Assembly (NCBI GenBank): GCA_046294735.1
Contig: JBKBKB010000008.1
Location: forward strand, 1-55,294
From: 34-65-8 sp046294735
GTDB taxonomy: Bacteria; Pseudomonadota; Alphaproteobacteria; Sphingomonadales; Sphingomonadaceae
Reading direction: 5' to 3'
Length of the DNA stretch: 55,294 nucleotides
Of the stretch, positions 37,877-46,571 are shown piece by piece. The position numbers and the translations under genes are program-made. Position 1 is the stretch's first letter. The number at the start of each line of letters is the position of its first letter. The notes below the pieces were generated by a model. The model saw only the letters and a list, made by a program, of their open reading frames with translations, searched no databases and had not been told where the DNA came from.

Positions 37877-38521
37877 TCAGTCGAGAATCGCGTCGATCGC
37901 CTGCTTGACTTCGTCGATCCCGGCCATCCCGTCGACCCGGCGAACAATCCCGCGCGCTTCGTAGTGCGGCAGGATCGGGGCTGTCTTGGCCCGGTATTCA
38001 GCCATGCGGGTGCGGACCGTATCCTCGTTGTCGTCAGGCCGCCGCTTGAATTCGTGGCTGCCGCACTTGTCGCAAGTTCCCTCTTTGACAGGCAGCTTGT
38101 AGCGATCGTGGTAGCCTTCGCCGCAGCTTGCGCAGGTGAAACGGCCGGTGATCCGGTCAACCAGGGCATCCTCGTCAACCGCCAGTTCGATCACGAAGTC
38201 AAGACTGCGGCCGCGCCCTTCGAGGATCGCATCCAATGCCACTGCCTGCGCCTCGGTGCGGGGATAGCCGTCGAAGATTGCGCCGGTTTCCGCCCCCATC
38301 GAAGCCAGCTCGGCATCAATCAGCGCCGAAACGATTTCATCGGAGACCAGCTCGCCCCGCTCCATCACCGCTTTGGCCCGCAAACCGACTTCGGTCTCGG
38401 CCTTGACGGCAGCGCGGAGCATATCCCCGGTCGAGAGCTGACGCATCCCGCGCCCGTCCACCAGAATTGCCGATTGCGTGCCCTTGCCCGCACCAGGGGG
38501 GCCAAGAAGAATAATATTCAC
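37877..38521 (-). CDS. adk: Adenylate kinase, zinc-binding LID type
   Basis: 214 residues, ATP + AMP to 2 ADP. P-loop GPPGAGKGT at residues 7-15; NMP-binding LSTGDMLRAAV; the LID carries four cysteines in two CxxC pairs (CASCGEGYHD and CDKCGSHEF), the structural zinc site of long adenylate kinases. GTG start; GAGGGG lies 9 nt before it. It follows secY as in the usual spc operon. Confidence 0.97.
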   Translation of the reverse strand: MNIILLGPPGAGKGTQSAILVDGRGMRQLSTGDMLRAAVKAETEVGLRAKAVMERGELVSDEIVSALIDAELASMGAETGAIFDGYPRTEAQAVALDAILEGRGRSLDFVIELAVDEDALVDRITGRFTCASCGEGYHDRYKLPVKEGTCDKCGSHEFKRRPDDNEDTVRTRMAEYRAKTAPILPHYEARGIVRRVDGMAGIDEVKQAIDAILD

Positions 38522-38549
38522 GTGCGTTATCCCCTCGTCAGGACTGGCC

Positions 38550-39914
38550 TCAGCGTATCCGCCCCTTGAGCTTGGCCTTCTTGATCAGGTCACCATACTG
38601 GTGGGCCAGCAGGTGCGACTGGATCTGGCTGATCGTATCCACAGTAACGTTGACCACGATCAGCAGACTGGTGCCGCCCAGGAACAGCGGAATGCCGGTC
38701 TGCGCGATCATGTATTCCGGCACAACACAGACAATAGTCAGATAGATCGCCCCGATCACAGTGATGCGGGTCAGCACGTAGTCGAGGTAGTCCTGAGTCC
38801 GCTTGCCCGGACGGATGCCCGGAATGAAGCCGCCATTCTTCTTCAGGTTGTCCGCCGTTTCCTCGGGGTTGAACACCACCGCAGTATAGAAGAAGCAGAA
38901 GAAAATAATCCCGATCGCATAGAGCGTCATGTAGATCGGCTGGCCATGCTGCAGGTACTGGTTGAGCGACTGGATGATCCCGCCCGTCGTCGAGGCTGTG
39001 TCGATCGTGTTGCCGGCAAACTGGCTGATGGTCAGCGGGAGCAGCAGCAGCGAACTGGCGAAAATAGGCGGAATCACACCGGCGGTGTTGATCTTAAGCG
39101 GCAAGTGGCTGCGGTCGGCCTGCATCATGCCCTTTTGCGTCGCCCGCTTGGGATACTGGATCAGCAGGCGCCGCTGAGCGCGCTCGAAGAAGCTGATCAC
39201 CAGGATCAGGATCACGATCATGGCGATGAACCCAATCACGATCGGAGTCGCGATCGAACCTTCGCTGTAACCGCTGAACATGTTGCCAGTGAAACTGGGG
39301 AACTGCGCCACAATCCCCGCCATGATGATCAGCGATACGCCATTGCCAATGCCGCGACTGGTGATCTGCTCCCCAAGCCACAGCAGGAACATCGTGCCCC
39401 CGACCAGGCTGATAACCGCTCCGACCCGGAACATGTAGCCGGGCTGGACCACTGCCTGAAGCCCGCTCTGCGCAGCATAGGCCTCAAGCCCTGCTGCGAG
39501 GAACCAGCCCTGGATAACGCACAGGAATACGGTGCCATACCGCGTGTACTGGTTGAGCTTCTGGCGCCCGCTGGCACCTTCCTTCTTGAGCGCGGCCAGC
39601 GTCGGATGAAGCGCCGACGCCATCTGCACCACGATCGATGCGGTAATGTAGGGCATCACGCCAAGCGCGATCAGGCTCATCCGCTCCAGGCTGCCGCCCG
39701 AGAACATGTTGAACATGTCGAGGATGCCGCCGCGCGCCTGATCGTAGAGCGTTTCCAGGACCAGCGGGTTAACCCCCGGCAGCGGAATGAAGCTCAGGAA
39801 CCGGAACACGATCAGGGCACCGATCGTGAACCAGATCCGCTTCTTGAGCTCGGTAGCCTTGGAGAAGTTGGCGAGACTGAGCGTGCTCGCAATGTTGTCG
39901 GCGCGTGATGCCAT
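38550..39914 (-). CDS. secY: Protein translocase subunit SecY
   Basis: 454 residues with ten membrane helices. It is the channel of the Sec translocon. Recognised by FIPLPGVNP near the N terminus, ALGVMPYITASIVVQMA, LLWLGEQITSRGIGNGVSLIIMAGI in pieces and the late NPEETADNLKKNGGFIPGIRPGK block. It follows rplO by 117 nt and precedes adk. Confidence 0.98.
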   Translation of the reverse strand: MASRADNIASTLSLANFSKATELKKRIWFTIGALIVFRFLSFIPLPGVNPLVLETLYDQARGGILDMFNMFSGGSLERMSLIALGVMPYITASIVVQMASALHPTLAALKKEGASGRQKLNQYTRYGTVFLCVIQGWFLAAGLEAYAAQSGLQAVVQPGYMFRVGAVISLVGGTMFLLWLGEQITSRGIGNGVSLIIMAGIVAQFPSFTGNMFSGYSEGSIATPIVIGFIAMIVILILVISFFERAQRRLLIQYPKRATQKGMMQADRSHLPLKINTAGVIPPIFASSLLLLPLTISQFAGNTIDTASTTGGIIQSLNQYLQHGQPIYMTLYAIGIIFFCFFYTAVVFNPEETADNLKKNGGFIPGIRPGKRTQDYLDYVLTRITVIGAIYLTIVCVVPEYMIAQTGIPLFLGGTSLLIVVNVTVDTISQIQSHLLAHQYGDLIKKAKLKGRIR

Positions 39915-40031
39915 CGGAGTGTCTTCGATCCTGGTTGGGCGCCGGAACCCTGGGAAACCCCTCCCGGCACAGGATGGCTAGATAGGGAGCGGGGCCACGC
40001 TTGTCGAACCCCCGCTGACCCTTTTTCCGGA

Positions 40032-40556
40032 TTAGCCGGCCTTCTTGGCCTTGTTGGCCTCGCGGCGAGCAGCCTTCTTTTCGTGCTCAGGCGCTCCGAG
40101 ATCGATCACTTCGACCGAACCGCCGACCTTTTCGACTGCGGCCACTGCGCCCTTCGAGGCGCCAGCAACGAGGAACTTGACCTTGTCGGTAAGTTCGCCC
40201 TTGGCCAAAAGACGAACGCCGTCCTTGCCACCACGAGCGAGGCCCGCTGCCTTGAGCGCGGCGTGGTCGATCACGGCCTTGCCGTCGAGCTTGCCCGCTT
40301 CGAGGAACTTCTGAACCATGCCCAGGTTCACTTCGGCATAATCCTTGGCGAAGGGGTTGTTGAAGCCGCGCTTCGGCAGACGCATGTGCAGCGGCATCTG
40401 GCCGCCTTCAAAGCCCTTGATGGCCACGCCCGAACGGGCCTTCTGGCCCTTCTGGCCGCGTCCGGCGGTCTTGCCCTTGCCCGAACCGATGCCCCGACCC
40501 ACACGGATGCGGGTCTTGCGGGCGCCTTCGTTGTCGCGGATGTCAGTCAGTTTCAT
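40032..40556 (-). CDS. rplO: 50S ribosomal protein L15
   Basis: 174 residues of uL15. KTRIRVGRGIGSGKGKTAGRGQKGQKAR, read in pieces, is the basic loop-rich N terminus, followed by GFEGGQMPLHMRLPKRGF. The core ends near residue 150 and a short Lys/Ala tail follows. Placed between rpmD and secY. Confidence 0.97.
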   Translation of the reverse strand: MKLTDIRDNEGARKTRIRVGRGIGSGKGKTAGRGQKGQKARSGVAIKGFEGGQMPLHMRLPKRGFNNPFAKDYAEVNLGMVQKFLEAGKLDGKAVIDHAALKAAGLARGGKDGVRLLAKGELTDKVKFLVAGASKGAVAAVEKVGGSVEVIDLGAPEHEKKAARREANKAKKAG

Positions 40557-40620
40557 AGCACTCGGTTTCCCTTTGTTGCGCGCTTCATTAACAACCCCCG
40601 CCGAAGCGGGGGCTGGGTTA

Positions 40621-40797
40621 TCAGTCGATCACCTGGACCAGATGCGGAATCTTGGCAATCGCCCCGCGTACCTCGGGGGTATCCTGGCGTTCGACAATCT
40701 TGTGCATCTTGTTCAGACCCAGACCGATGAGGATCTGGCGCTGGACTGCGGGGCGACGGATCGGTGAACCGATCTGCTTGATCTTGATGGTAGCCAT
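40621..40797 (-). CDS. rpmD: 50S ribosomal protein L30
   Basis: 58 residues of uL30: MATIKIKQIGSPIRR, QRQILIGLGLNKM, then RQDTPEVRGAIAKIPHLVQ. It is short, which is why simple ORF scans can miss it, but the reading frame is complete and sits in its normal place between rpsE (20 nt upstream) and rplO (64 nt downstream). Confidence 0.96.
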   Translation of the reverse strand: MATIKIKQIGSPIRRPAVQRQILIGLGLNKMHKIVERQDTPEVRGAIAKIPHLVQVID

Positions 40798-40817
40798 CTT
40801 GTTCTACTCCGCCCCTC

Positions 40818-41588
40818 TTATTCAGCCATCGCGGCAGCGTCAGCTTCCGCCTCGGCTGCACTGGCACCACCGCGACCAAGGAGGTCAGCGATCTTCTTGC
40901 CCCGGCGCTGTGCCACCGACTTCGGCGAAGTCTGGTTGGTCAGCGCGTCAAAGGTGGCGCGGATCATGTTGTAGGGGTTGCTGGTGCCGACCGACTTGGT
41001 CACCACGTCCGCCACGCCCAAGCTCTCGAACACGGCGCGCATCGGACCACCGGCGATGATCCCGGTGCCCGGAGGAGCCGAACGCAGCGTCACCTTGCCC
41101 GCACCGAACCGGCCGTTGCCGTCATGGTGCAGCGTGCGGCCTTCCTTGAGTGGAACGCGAATCATCTTCTTGCGGGCCGCAGCGGTTGCCTTGGTAATCG
41201 CTTCCGGCACTTCGCGCGCCTTGCCATGGCCGAACCCGACCCGGCCCGAACCGTCGCCGACCACGACAAGTGCAGCAAAGCCGAAGCGCTTGCCGCCCTT
41301 CACCGTCTTGGACACACGGTTGATGTGGACCAACTTCTCGATAATGCCGTCGTCTTCTTCCTCACGGCCACCGCGTCGGTCGTCGCGACGACCACCACGG
41401 CCCCGGCCACGATCACCACCGCCACGGTTTTCACCGCCGCGGCCGCGGCCACGGCGCTGTTCAGTGGGATCGCCGCTCTCGGCAGACTGGGCCTCGGCCG
41501 CCTGGGTCGGTTCAAGGTTGGCAACCGGGGTCTCACCGGCATTGTCGACCACCGGGGTCGCTTCGTTGTTGTTCTCGTCAGCCATCAT
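40818..41588 (-). CDS. rpsE: 30S ribosomal protein S5 with long RG-rich N-terminal extension
   Basis: 256 residues against about 165 for E. coli S5. The conserved part (IIEKLVHINRVSKTVKGGKR, GRVGFGHGKAREVPEAI, GGPMRAVFESLGV... SVGTSNPYN) begins near residue 83. Before it lie an acidic Ala/Glu segment and an Arg/Gly stretch made of RGRGRGG and GGRRDDRRGG units. S5 controls decoding fidelity and the helicase entry of mRNA. ATG 41588 overlaps the rplR stop (TGATG); an ATG at 41585 is a second candidate. Confidence 0.95.
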   Translation of the reverse strand: MMADENNNEATPVVDNAGETPVANLEPTQAAEAQSAESGDPTEQRRGRGRGGENRGGGDRGRGRGGRRDDRRGGREEEDDGIIEKLVHINRVSKTVKGGKRFGFAALVVVGDGSGRVGFGHGKAREVPEAITKATAAARKKMIRVPLKEGRTLHHDGNGRFGAGKVTLRSAPPGTGIIAGGPMRAVFESLGVADVVTKSVGTSNPYNMIRATFDALTNQTSPKSVAQRRGKKIADLLGRGGASAAEAEADAAAMAE

Positions 41589-41932
41589 CAGAACTCCAGC
41601 CCGCCTTCGCGGGCGGCGTCGGCCAGCGCCTTGACGCGGCCATGGAACAGAAAGCCGCCGCGATCGAACACGACGGTGGTAACACCAGCCTTCTTGGCGG
41701 CTTCGGCAATGTCCTTGCCCACCTGAGCGGCAGCAACAACATTCGCGCCCGAGGACGTGGACCCCAGGGTCGAAGCAGCAGCCAGGGTCTTGCCGGCAGC
41801 ATCATCGATGATCTGGGCATAGATGTGCTGGCCAGTGCGGTGCACCGACAGACGCGGACGACCGCCCGAACGGGCGCGGAGCGCGGTCCGCACCCGGCGG
41901 CGGCGGCGATCGAAGAGGGAAAGCTTTGCCAT
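41588..41932 (-). CDS. rplR: 50S ribosomal protein L18
   Basis: 114 residues of uL18, the 5S rRNA-binding protein: KLSLFDRRRRRVRTALR at the start, RPRLSVHRTGQHIYAQ, and FDRGGFLFHGRVKALADAARE near the end in pieces. ATG 41932 lies 1 nt after the rplF stop; a longer frame would run through rplF. Overlaps rpsE by one base. Confidence 0.97.
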   Translation of the reverse strand: MAKLSLFDRRRRRVRTALRARSGGRPRLSVHRTGQHIYAQIIDDAAGKTLAAASTLGSTSSGANVVAAAQVGKDIAEAAKKAGVTTVVFDRGGFLFHGRVKALADAAREGGLEF

Positions 41933-41933
41933 C

Positions 41934-42467
41934 TTACTTCTTCTTCCCTTCCTTGCGGAAGATATACTCGCCACGATAGGCGATGCCCTTGCCCTTGTAC
42001 GGCTCCGGCTTGCGCCAGCGGCGGATTTCGGCGGCAAACTGGCCAACGGCCTGCTTGTCTATCCCGGATATTTCGACCGTGGTCTGATCCGGGGTTTTTA
42101 CCTCGAGGCCTTCAGGCACATCGAGATCAACGTCGTGCGAATAACCGAGCTGCAGCTTCAGGGTCTTGCCCTGGGCGCTGGCCCGGTAACCCACACCCTT
42201 GATCACCAGAACCTTGGTAAATCCGTCCGTGACACCTTCGACCAGGTTGGCAACCATGGTGCGCTGCATGCCCCAGTGGCTGCGGGCAGCCTTGGTGTCA
42301 TTCGCCGGGGTGATCGAGATCTGACCATCTTCGAGCTTGTACTCGACCAGATCGGACAGGCCGAGGGTCAGCGTGCCCTTGGCACCCTTGACGCTGAGCG
42401 TGCCGTTTTCGATCGAGGCGGTTACACCACCCGGGATGGCAACGGGTTTCTTGCCGATGCGGCTCAT
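41934..42467 (-). CDS. rplF: 50S ribosomal protein L6
   Basis: 177 residues of uL6 with SRIGKKPVAIPGGV at the N terminus and the C-terminal rRNA-binding block RRWRKPEPYKGKGIAYRGEYI in pieces. Start overlaps the rpsH stop as TGATG. Confidence 0.98.
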   Translation of the reverse strand: MSRIGKKPVAIPGGVTASIENGTLSVKGAKGTLTLGLSDLVEYKLEDGQISITPANDTKAARSHWGMQRTMVANLVEGVTDGFTKVLVIKGVGYRASAQGKTLKLQLGYSHDVDLDVPEGLEVKTPDQTTVEISGIDKQAVGQFAAEIRRWRKPEPYKGKGIAYRGEYIFRKEGKKK

Positions 42468-42862
42468 CAGAACACCTCCGCCAGCACTTCGCCGCCGACG
42501 TTCTGCGCGCGGGCCTCGGCATCCGAGAGCACCCCGCGCGGGGTCGAGACGATGGTGATGCCCAGGCCGTTGCGGATCACCGGGAGTTCTTTCGAACCCG
42601 AGTAGACCCGGCGGCCGGGCTTGGAGACACGGGCGACATGCTTGATCGCAGGCTCGCCCTCGAAATACTTCAGCTCAATCCGCAGCGCGGGGTGCTTGCC
42701 CGAAGCATCTTCGCTGTAGCCACGAATGTAGCCTTCGCGCTGAAGCACTTCGAGCACGTTTGCCCGCAGCTTGCTGGCGGGCGAAAGGACGGAGTCCTTC
42801 TTCGCCCGCTGGCCGTTGCGGATACGGGTGAGCATATCACCCAGGGGATCGGTCAATGCCAT
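42467..42862 (-). CDS. rpsH: 30S ribosomal protein S8
   Basis: 131 residues of uS8: TDPLGDMLTRIRNGQ at the start, RVSKPGRRVYSG and the end GLGITIVSTPRGVLSDAEAR in pieces. Binds helix 21 of 16S rRNA and in enteric bacteria represses the spc operon at the rplE site; whether that holds here is not visible. Confidence 0.98.
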   Translation of the reverse strand: MALTDPLGDMLTRIRNGQRAKKDSVLSPASKLRANVLEVLQREGYIRGYSEDASGKHPALRIELKYFEGEPAIKHVARVSKPGRRVYSGSKELPVIRNGLGITIVSTPRGVLSDAEARAQNVGGEVLAEVF

Positions 42863-42873
42863 CGTCTAGATCC

Positions 42874-43179
42874 TCACCAGCTCGACTTGGTCAGGCCTGG
42901 GATCAGGCCCTTGTTGCCGAGGTCGCGCAGTTCAATCCGGCACAGGCCGAACTTGCGGTAATAGCCGCGCGGGCGGCCGGTGGTGTTGCAGCGGTTGCGC
43001 ACGCGGGTCGGGTTGCCGTTGCGGGGAATCTCCGCCAGCTTGAGACGCGCGATCAGGCGTTCGCCTTCATCAAGCGACTCATCATCAGCCACTGCCTTCA
43101 GCCTCGCGTATTTCGCGGCATACTTCTTGACGAGCTTCTTGCGACGCTCGTTCTTGTTGATCGAACTCAGTTTCGCCAT
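42874..43179 (-). CDS. rpsN: 30S ribosomal protein S14 (zinc-independent form)
   Basis: 101 residues, the long uS14 form without the CxxC zinc pairs. AKLSSINKNERRKKLVKKYA at the start; NPTRVRNRCNTTGRPRGYYR in the middle, in pieces; ends KGLIPGLTKSSW. Lies between rplE and rpsH. Confidence 0.97.
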   Translation of the reverse strand: MAKLSSINKNERRKKLVKKYAAKYARLKAVADDESLDEGERLIARLKLAEIPRNGNPTRVRNRCNTTGRPRGYYRKFGLCRIELRDLGNKGLIPGLTKSSW

Positions 43180-43205
43180 TGGACTTAAGTTCCTCTGCTA
43201 GCGGC

Positions 43206-43787
43206 TCACGCCGCCTCCTTCTCTTCCGACGTTTCCGCCGGGAACGGGAAACCGAACAGGCGCAGCAACTCGCGCGCTTCGTCGTCGGTCTTCGCCGTGG
43301 TGGTTACGATGATGTCCATGCCCCGGATCTTCTCGATCCTGTCGTAGGAGATTTCGGGGAAGACGATCTGTTCCTTCAGGCCCATGGCGTAGTTGCCACG
43401 GCCGTCGAAGCTCTTCGGGTTGAGGCCGCGAAAGTCACGGATGCGCGGCATCGCCACCGTCACCAGACGATCGAGGAATTCGTACATGCGTTCACGGCGC
43501 AGGGTGACCTTGCAGCCGATCGGCATGCCTTCGCGCAGCTTGAACTGAGCGATCGACTTCTTCGCCTTGGTAATGACCGGCTTCTGACCAGCGATCAGCG
43601 CCATTTCCTCGGCAGCAATCTGGACCTTCTTCTTGTCCTGGCTGGCTTCACCTACACCCATGTTGAGCGTGATCTTTTCCAGCTTCGGCACTTCAAGACG
43701 GTTCTTGTAACCGAACTTCTCGGTCATCGCCTGAACGATGACGTCGTCATAGCGCTGCTTCTGACGCGGAGTGTAATTATCAGCCAT
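43206..43787 (-). CDS. rplE: 50S ribosomal protein L5
   Basis: 193 residues of uL5, a 5S rRNA-binding protein: NRLEVPKLEKITLNMGVGEA, GQKPVITKAKKSIAQFKLREG and GLKEQIVFPEISYDRI in pieces. The ATG overlaps the rplX stop by 8 nt (ATGGCTGA), indicating coupled translation. Confidence 0.98.
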   Translation of the reverse strand: MADNYTPRQKQRYDDVIVQAMTEKFGYKNRLEVPKLEKITLNMGVGEASQDKKKVQIAAEEMALIAGQKPVITKAKKSIAQFKLREGMPIGCKVTLRRERMYEFLDRLVTVAMPRIRDFRGLNPKSFDGRGNYAMGLKEQIVFPEISYDRIEKIRGMDIIVTTTAKTDDEARELLRLFGFPFPAETSEEKEAA

Positions 43788-44100
43788 CGATGGTCTCCCC
43801 GGACTTCACGGCCACGCGGACCTTTTTGCCGTCCTTGGTTTCGAACCGCACGCGGGTCGGTTTGCCGGTCTTGGGATCGGCCAGGGCAACCTTCGAGATA
43901 TGCAGCGGCGCTTCGAAACGATCGATGCCACCCTGCGGATTGGCCTGGCTGGGCTTGCGGTGGCGGGCAGCCACATTGACCCCCTCAACCACAACCTTGT
44001 CATCCTTTGGCATGACCTGGCGAACAGTGCCGGTGCGGCCCTTGTCCTTGCCAGAGAGCACGACGACGCTGTCGCCCTTCTTGATCTTCGCAGCAGCCAT
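43780..44100 (-). CDS. rplX: 50S ribosomal protein L24
   Basis: 106 residues of uL24. The KOW motif is KKGDSVVVLSGKDKGRTGTV near the N terminus, followed by VEGVNVAARHRKPSQ. It initiates 50S assembly. Start overlaps the rplN stop as TGATG, which makes ATG 44100 preferable to the GTG three bases upstream. Confidence 0.97.
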   Translation of the reverse strand: MAAAKIKKGDSVVVLSGKDKGRTGTVRQVMPKDDKVVVEGVNVAARHRKPSQANPQGGIDRFEAPLHISKVALADPKTGKPTRVRFETKDGKKVRVAVKSGETIDG

Positions 44101-44468
44101 CACAGCACCTCCGGAGCGAGCGAGATGATCTTCATGAACCCGCGGCCGCGAAGTTCGCGCACCACGGGGCCAAAGATACGGGTGCCGATCGGCTCCTCGT
44201 TCTTGTTGACCAGCACGGCGGCGTTGCTGTCGAACCGGATAACGGTCCCGTCAGCACGGCGCACTTCCTTGCGGGTGCGCACGATCACGGCGCGATGAAC
44301 ATCGCCCTTCTTTACCTTCGTGCGCGGCTGAGCTTCCTTGACGGAAACCACGATCACGTCGCCCACGGACGCAGTCCGGCGCTTCGAGCCACCCAGCACC
44401 TTGATGCACTGGACGCGCTTCGCGCCGCTGTTGTCCGCGACGTCGAGATTGGATTGCATCTGGATCAT
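44100..44468 (-). CDS. rplN: 50S ribosomal protein L14
   Basis: 122 residues of uL14, full length: MIQMQSNLDVADNSGAKRVQC in pieces, a KVKKGDVHRAVIVRT block and PIGTRIFGPVVRELR at the end. Located at the interface of the subunits. First gene of the spc segment, 59 nt after rpsQ with no terminator seen. Confidence 0.98.
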   Translation of the reverse strand: MIQMQSNLDVADNSGAKRVQCIKVLGGSKRRTASVGDVIVVSVKEAQPRTKVKKGDVHRAVIVRTRKEVRRADGTVIRFDSNAAVLVNKNEEPIGTRIFGPVVRELRGRGFMKIISLAPEVL

Positions 44469-44527
44469 TGATCCGTCTTCCTTCTCATTGGCTTGCCGGA
44501 ACCAGTCCGGCAGTTCCTATCGCTAAA

Positions 44528-44818
44528 TCAGTTGCCTGCTTCGGCCACGTCGAGGTTCGCTTCAACCGCCTGGGTCCCACCGGCGACAACGCGCTCGATG
44601 ACCTGCCAGGTCTTGGTTTTGGAGATCGGGCGGGTTTCCTCGATCCGGACCTTGTCGCCGATCTTGTACTCGTTGGATTCGTCGTGGGCGTGGTACTTCT
44701 TCGAACGCCGGATAATCTTCCCGTAAAGCGGGTGCTTTTCCTTGCGCTCGACCAGTACGGTCACAGTCTTGTCGGTCTTGTCGGAGGTGACGGTCCCGAT
44801 CAGAATTCGCTTGGGCAT
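44528..44818 (-). CDS. rpsQ: 30S ribosomal protein S17
   Basis: 96 residues of uS17: MPKRILIGTVTSDKTDKTVTV, then KHPLYGKIIRRSKKYHAHDE in pieces and the C-terminal RPISKTKTWQV. A short acidic tail follows the core. Lies 9 nt after rpmC. Confidence 0.97.
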   Translation of the reverse strand: MPKRILIGTVTSDKTDKTVTVLVERKEKHPLYGKIIRRSKKYHAHDESNEYKIGDKVRIEETRPISKTKTWQVIERVVAGGTQAVEANLDVAEAGN

Positions 44819-44828
44819 GGTCTACTCC

Positions 44829-45047
44829 TTAAACCTTCGCTGCGGTCGCAGCGCGCTCAGTCTGCAGCGTCTTGATCTGCGCGATCGTACGGCGGACTTC
44901 GCGGATCCGCGACGGTGCTTCCAACTGGTTGGTCGCCGCCTGGAAGCGGAGGTTGAACTGCTCACGCTTCAGCTCGGTCAGCTGGGCGTTGAGCTGGTCA
45001 TCGGACTTCGTACGAAGGTCTTCGACGGCGTTCTTCATCTTGGCCAT
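44829..45047 (-). CDS. rpmC: 50S ribosomal protein L29
   Basis: 72 residues of uL29, two helices: DLRTKSDDQLNAQLTELKREQFNLRFQ in pieces, then RRTIAQIKTLQTER. It sits at the exit tunnel, near the trigger factor and SRP docking site. Follows rplP by 3 nt. Confidence 0.97.
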   Translation of the reverse strand: MAKMKNAVEDLRTKSDDQLNAQLTELKREQFNLRFQAATNQLEAPSRIREVRRTIAQIKTLQTERAATAAKV

Positions 45048-45050
45048 GGA

Positions 45051-45482
45051 TCAACCCTCCAGGTGCGAGGTATCGCCGAGACGGGCGACGACCTTGGTCT
45101 TGATCGGGAGCTTCATCGCGGCACGTTCGAACGCTTCGGCTGCCAGCGGACCGGCAACGCCATCGAGTTCAAACAGGATCCGGCCCGGCTTGACCCGGGC
45201 AGCCCAGTATTCGACCGAACCCTTGCCCTTGCCCTGACGGACCTCGGCAGGCTTCTTCGACACCGGCACGTCGGGGAACACGCGGATCCACAACCGGCCC
45301 TGACGGCGGATGTGGCGGGTGATCGCACGACGGGCGGCTTCGATCTGGCGGGCGGTAATCCGTTCCGGTTCGAGTGCCTTGAGACCGTACGAGCCGAAAT
45401 TCAGGTCAGTGCCACCCTTGGCATCGCCCTTGATCCGGCCCTTGAAGGCCTTGCGAAACTTGGTTTTCTTCGGTTGCAGCAT
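45051..45482 (-). CDS. rplP: 50S ribosomal protein L16
   Basis: 143 residues of uL16: MLQPKKTKFRKAFKGRIKG, ARQIEAARRAITRHIRRQG and the KPAEVRQGKGKGSVEYWAARV block in pieces. It organises tRNA binding near the peptidyl transferase centre. Between rpsC and rpmC. Confidence 0.98.
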   Translation of the reverse strand: MLQPKKTKFRKAFKGRIKGDAKGGTDLNFGSYGLKALEPERITARQIEAARRAITRHIRRQGRLWIRVFPDVPVSKKPAEVRQGKGKGSVEYWAARVKPGRILFELDGVAGPLAAEAFERAAMKLPIKTKVVARLGDTSHLEG

Positions 45483-45496
45483 GTTACCTACTCACC

Positions 45497-46192
45497 TCAA
45501 CGCGCCGGCCGGACGCCGGACGTCTGGGCTTCCATCATCAGGCGGTCCTGCGCGGTCGGATCGTGAGCGAGGATCTCGCCCTTAAAGATCCAGCACTTGA
45601 TGCCGATGATCCCGTAGGCGGTCAGAGCCTCGGCTTCGGCATAATCGACGTTCGCACGCAGAGTGTGCAGCGGCACACGGCCTTCGCGGTACCACTCGGT
45701 CCGGGCGATTTCCGCCCCGCCGAGACGGCCGCCGCAGGTGATCTTGATGCCTTCGGCACCGAGCCGCAGTGCCGACTGCACGGCGCGCTTCATCGCCCGG
45801 CGGAACGCCACGCGGCGGACCAGCTGGTCAGCAATACCCTGGGCGACGAGCTTGGCATCGATTTCCGGCTTGCGGATCTCGACGATGTTCAGCTTCACGT
45901 CGCTCGGGGTGAAAGTCGCCAGCTTGGCGCGCAGCTTCTCAATATCCGCGCCCTTCTTGCCGATGATCACGCCGGGGCGTGCAGCGTAGATCGAAACGCG
46001 GCACAACTTGGCCGGACGCTCGATCACCACCTTGGAAATCGCGGCCTGCGGCAGGTTTTCCATCACGTACTTGCGGATCGCGATGTCTTCCTTGAGCAGC
46101 TGGGCATAGTCACGCCCTTCGGCGTACCACCGGCTGTCCCAGGTGCGGTTGATCTGCAGGCGCAGACCGATTGGATTGCTCTTCTGACCCAT
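45497..46192 (-). CDS. rpsC: 30S ribosomal protein S3
   Basis: 231 residues of uS3. Start MGQKSNPIGLRL; the KH domain carries the GVIIGKKGADIEKLR loop near residue 80; then ITCGGRLGGAEIARTEWYREGRVPLHTLRA in pieces. Part of the mRNA entry helicase. ATG 46192 lies 1 nt after the rplV stop; the frame extends to 46273 inside rplV but without similarity. Confidence 0.98.
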   Translation of the reverse strand: MGQKSNPIGLRLQINRTWDSRWYAEGRDYAQLLKEDIAIRKYVMENLPQAAISKVVIERPAKLCRVSIYAARPGVIIGKKGADIEKLRAKLATFTPSDVKLNIVEIRKPEIDAKLVAQGIADQLVRRVAFRRAMKRAVQSALRLGAEGIKITCGGRLGGAEIARTEWYREGRVPLHTLRANVDYAEAEALTAYGIIGIKCWIFKGEILAHDPTAQDRLMMEAQTSGVRPAR

Positions 46193-46193
46193 C

Positions 46194-46571
46194 TTACGCC
46201 TCTTCCTGCTCGCGGACGACGATACGCAGCCGACTGAACGGCTTGAGAATGCGCGTCGACTTGCCGCGGCCACGGGTGTGGAACCGCTTCATGGTGATCG
46301 ACTTTCCAACACTCGCCTCGGCGACAACCAGCGAGTCCACGTCGAGGTTGTGGTTGTTCTCCGCGTTGGCGATGGCCGATGCCAGCACCTTGCTCGCATC
46401 GCGCGCCATGGCCCGCTTCGAGAATGCGAGGATGTTCAGCGCGTCTTCGGCTTTCTTTCCGCGGATCAGCGCCGCCACCAGGTTCAGCTTCTGGGCCGAC
46501 CCACGAATGGTGGTGCCGACGGCCAGGGCCTCGTTGTCGGCAACGCGACGGGGGGCTTTCTGCTTGCTCAT
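46194..46571 (-). CDS. rplV: 50S ribosomal protein L22
   Basis: 125 residues of uL22: GSAQKLNLVAALIRGKKAEDAL (in pieces), the long loop that lines the exit tunnel, and KRFHTRGRGKSTRILKP. Start overlaps the rpsS stop (TGATG). Confidence 0.97.
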   Translation of the reverse strand: MSKQKAPRRVADNEALAVGTTIRGSAQKLNLVAALIRGKKAEDALNILAFSKRAMARDASKVLASAIANAENNHNLDVDSLVVAEASVGKSITMKRFHTRGRGKSTRILKPFSRLRIVVREQEEA

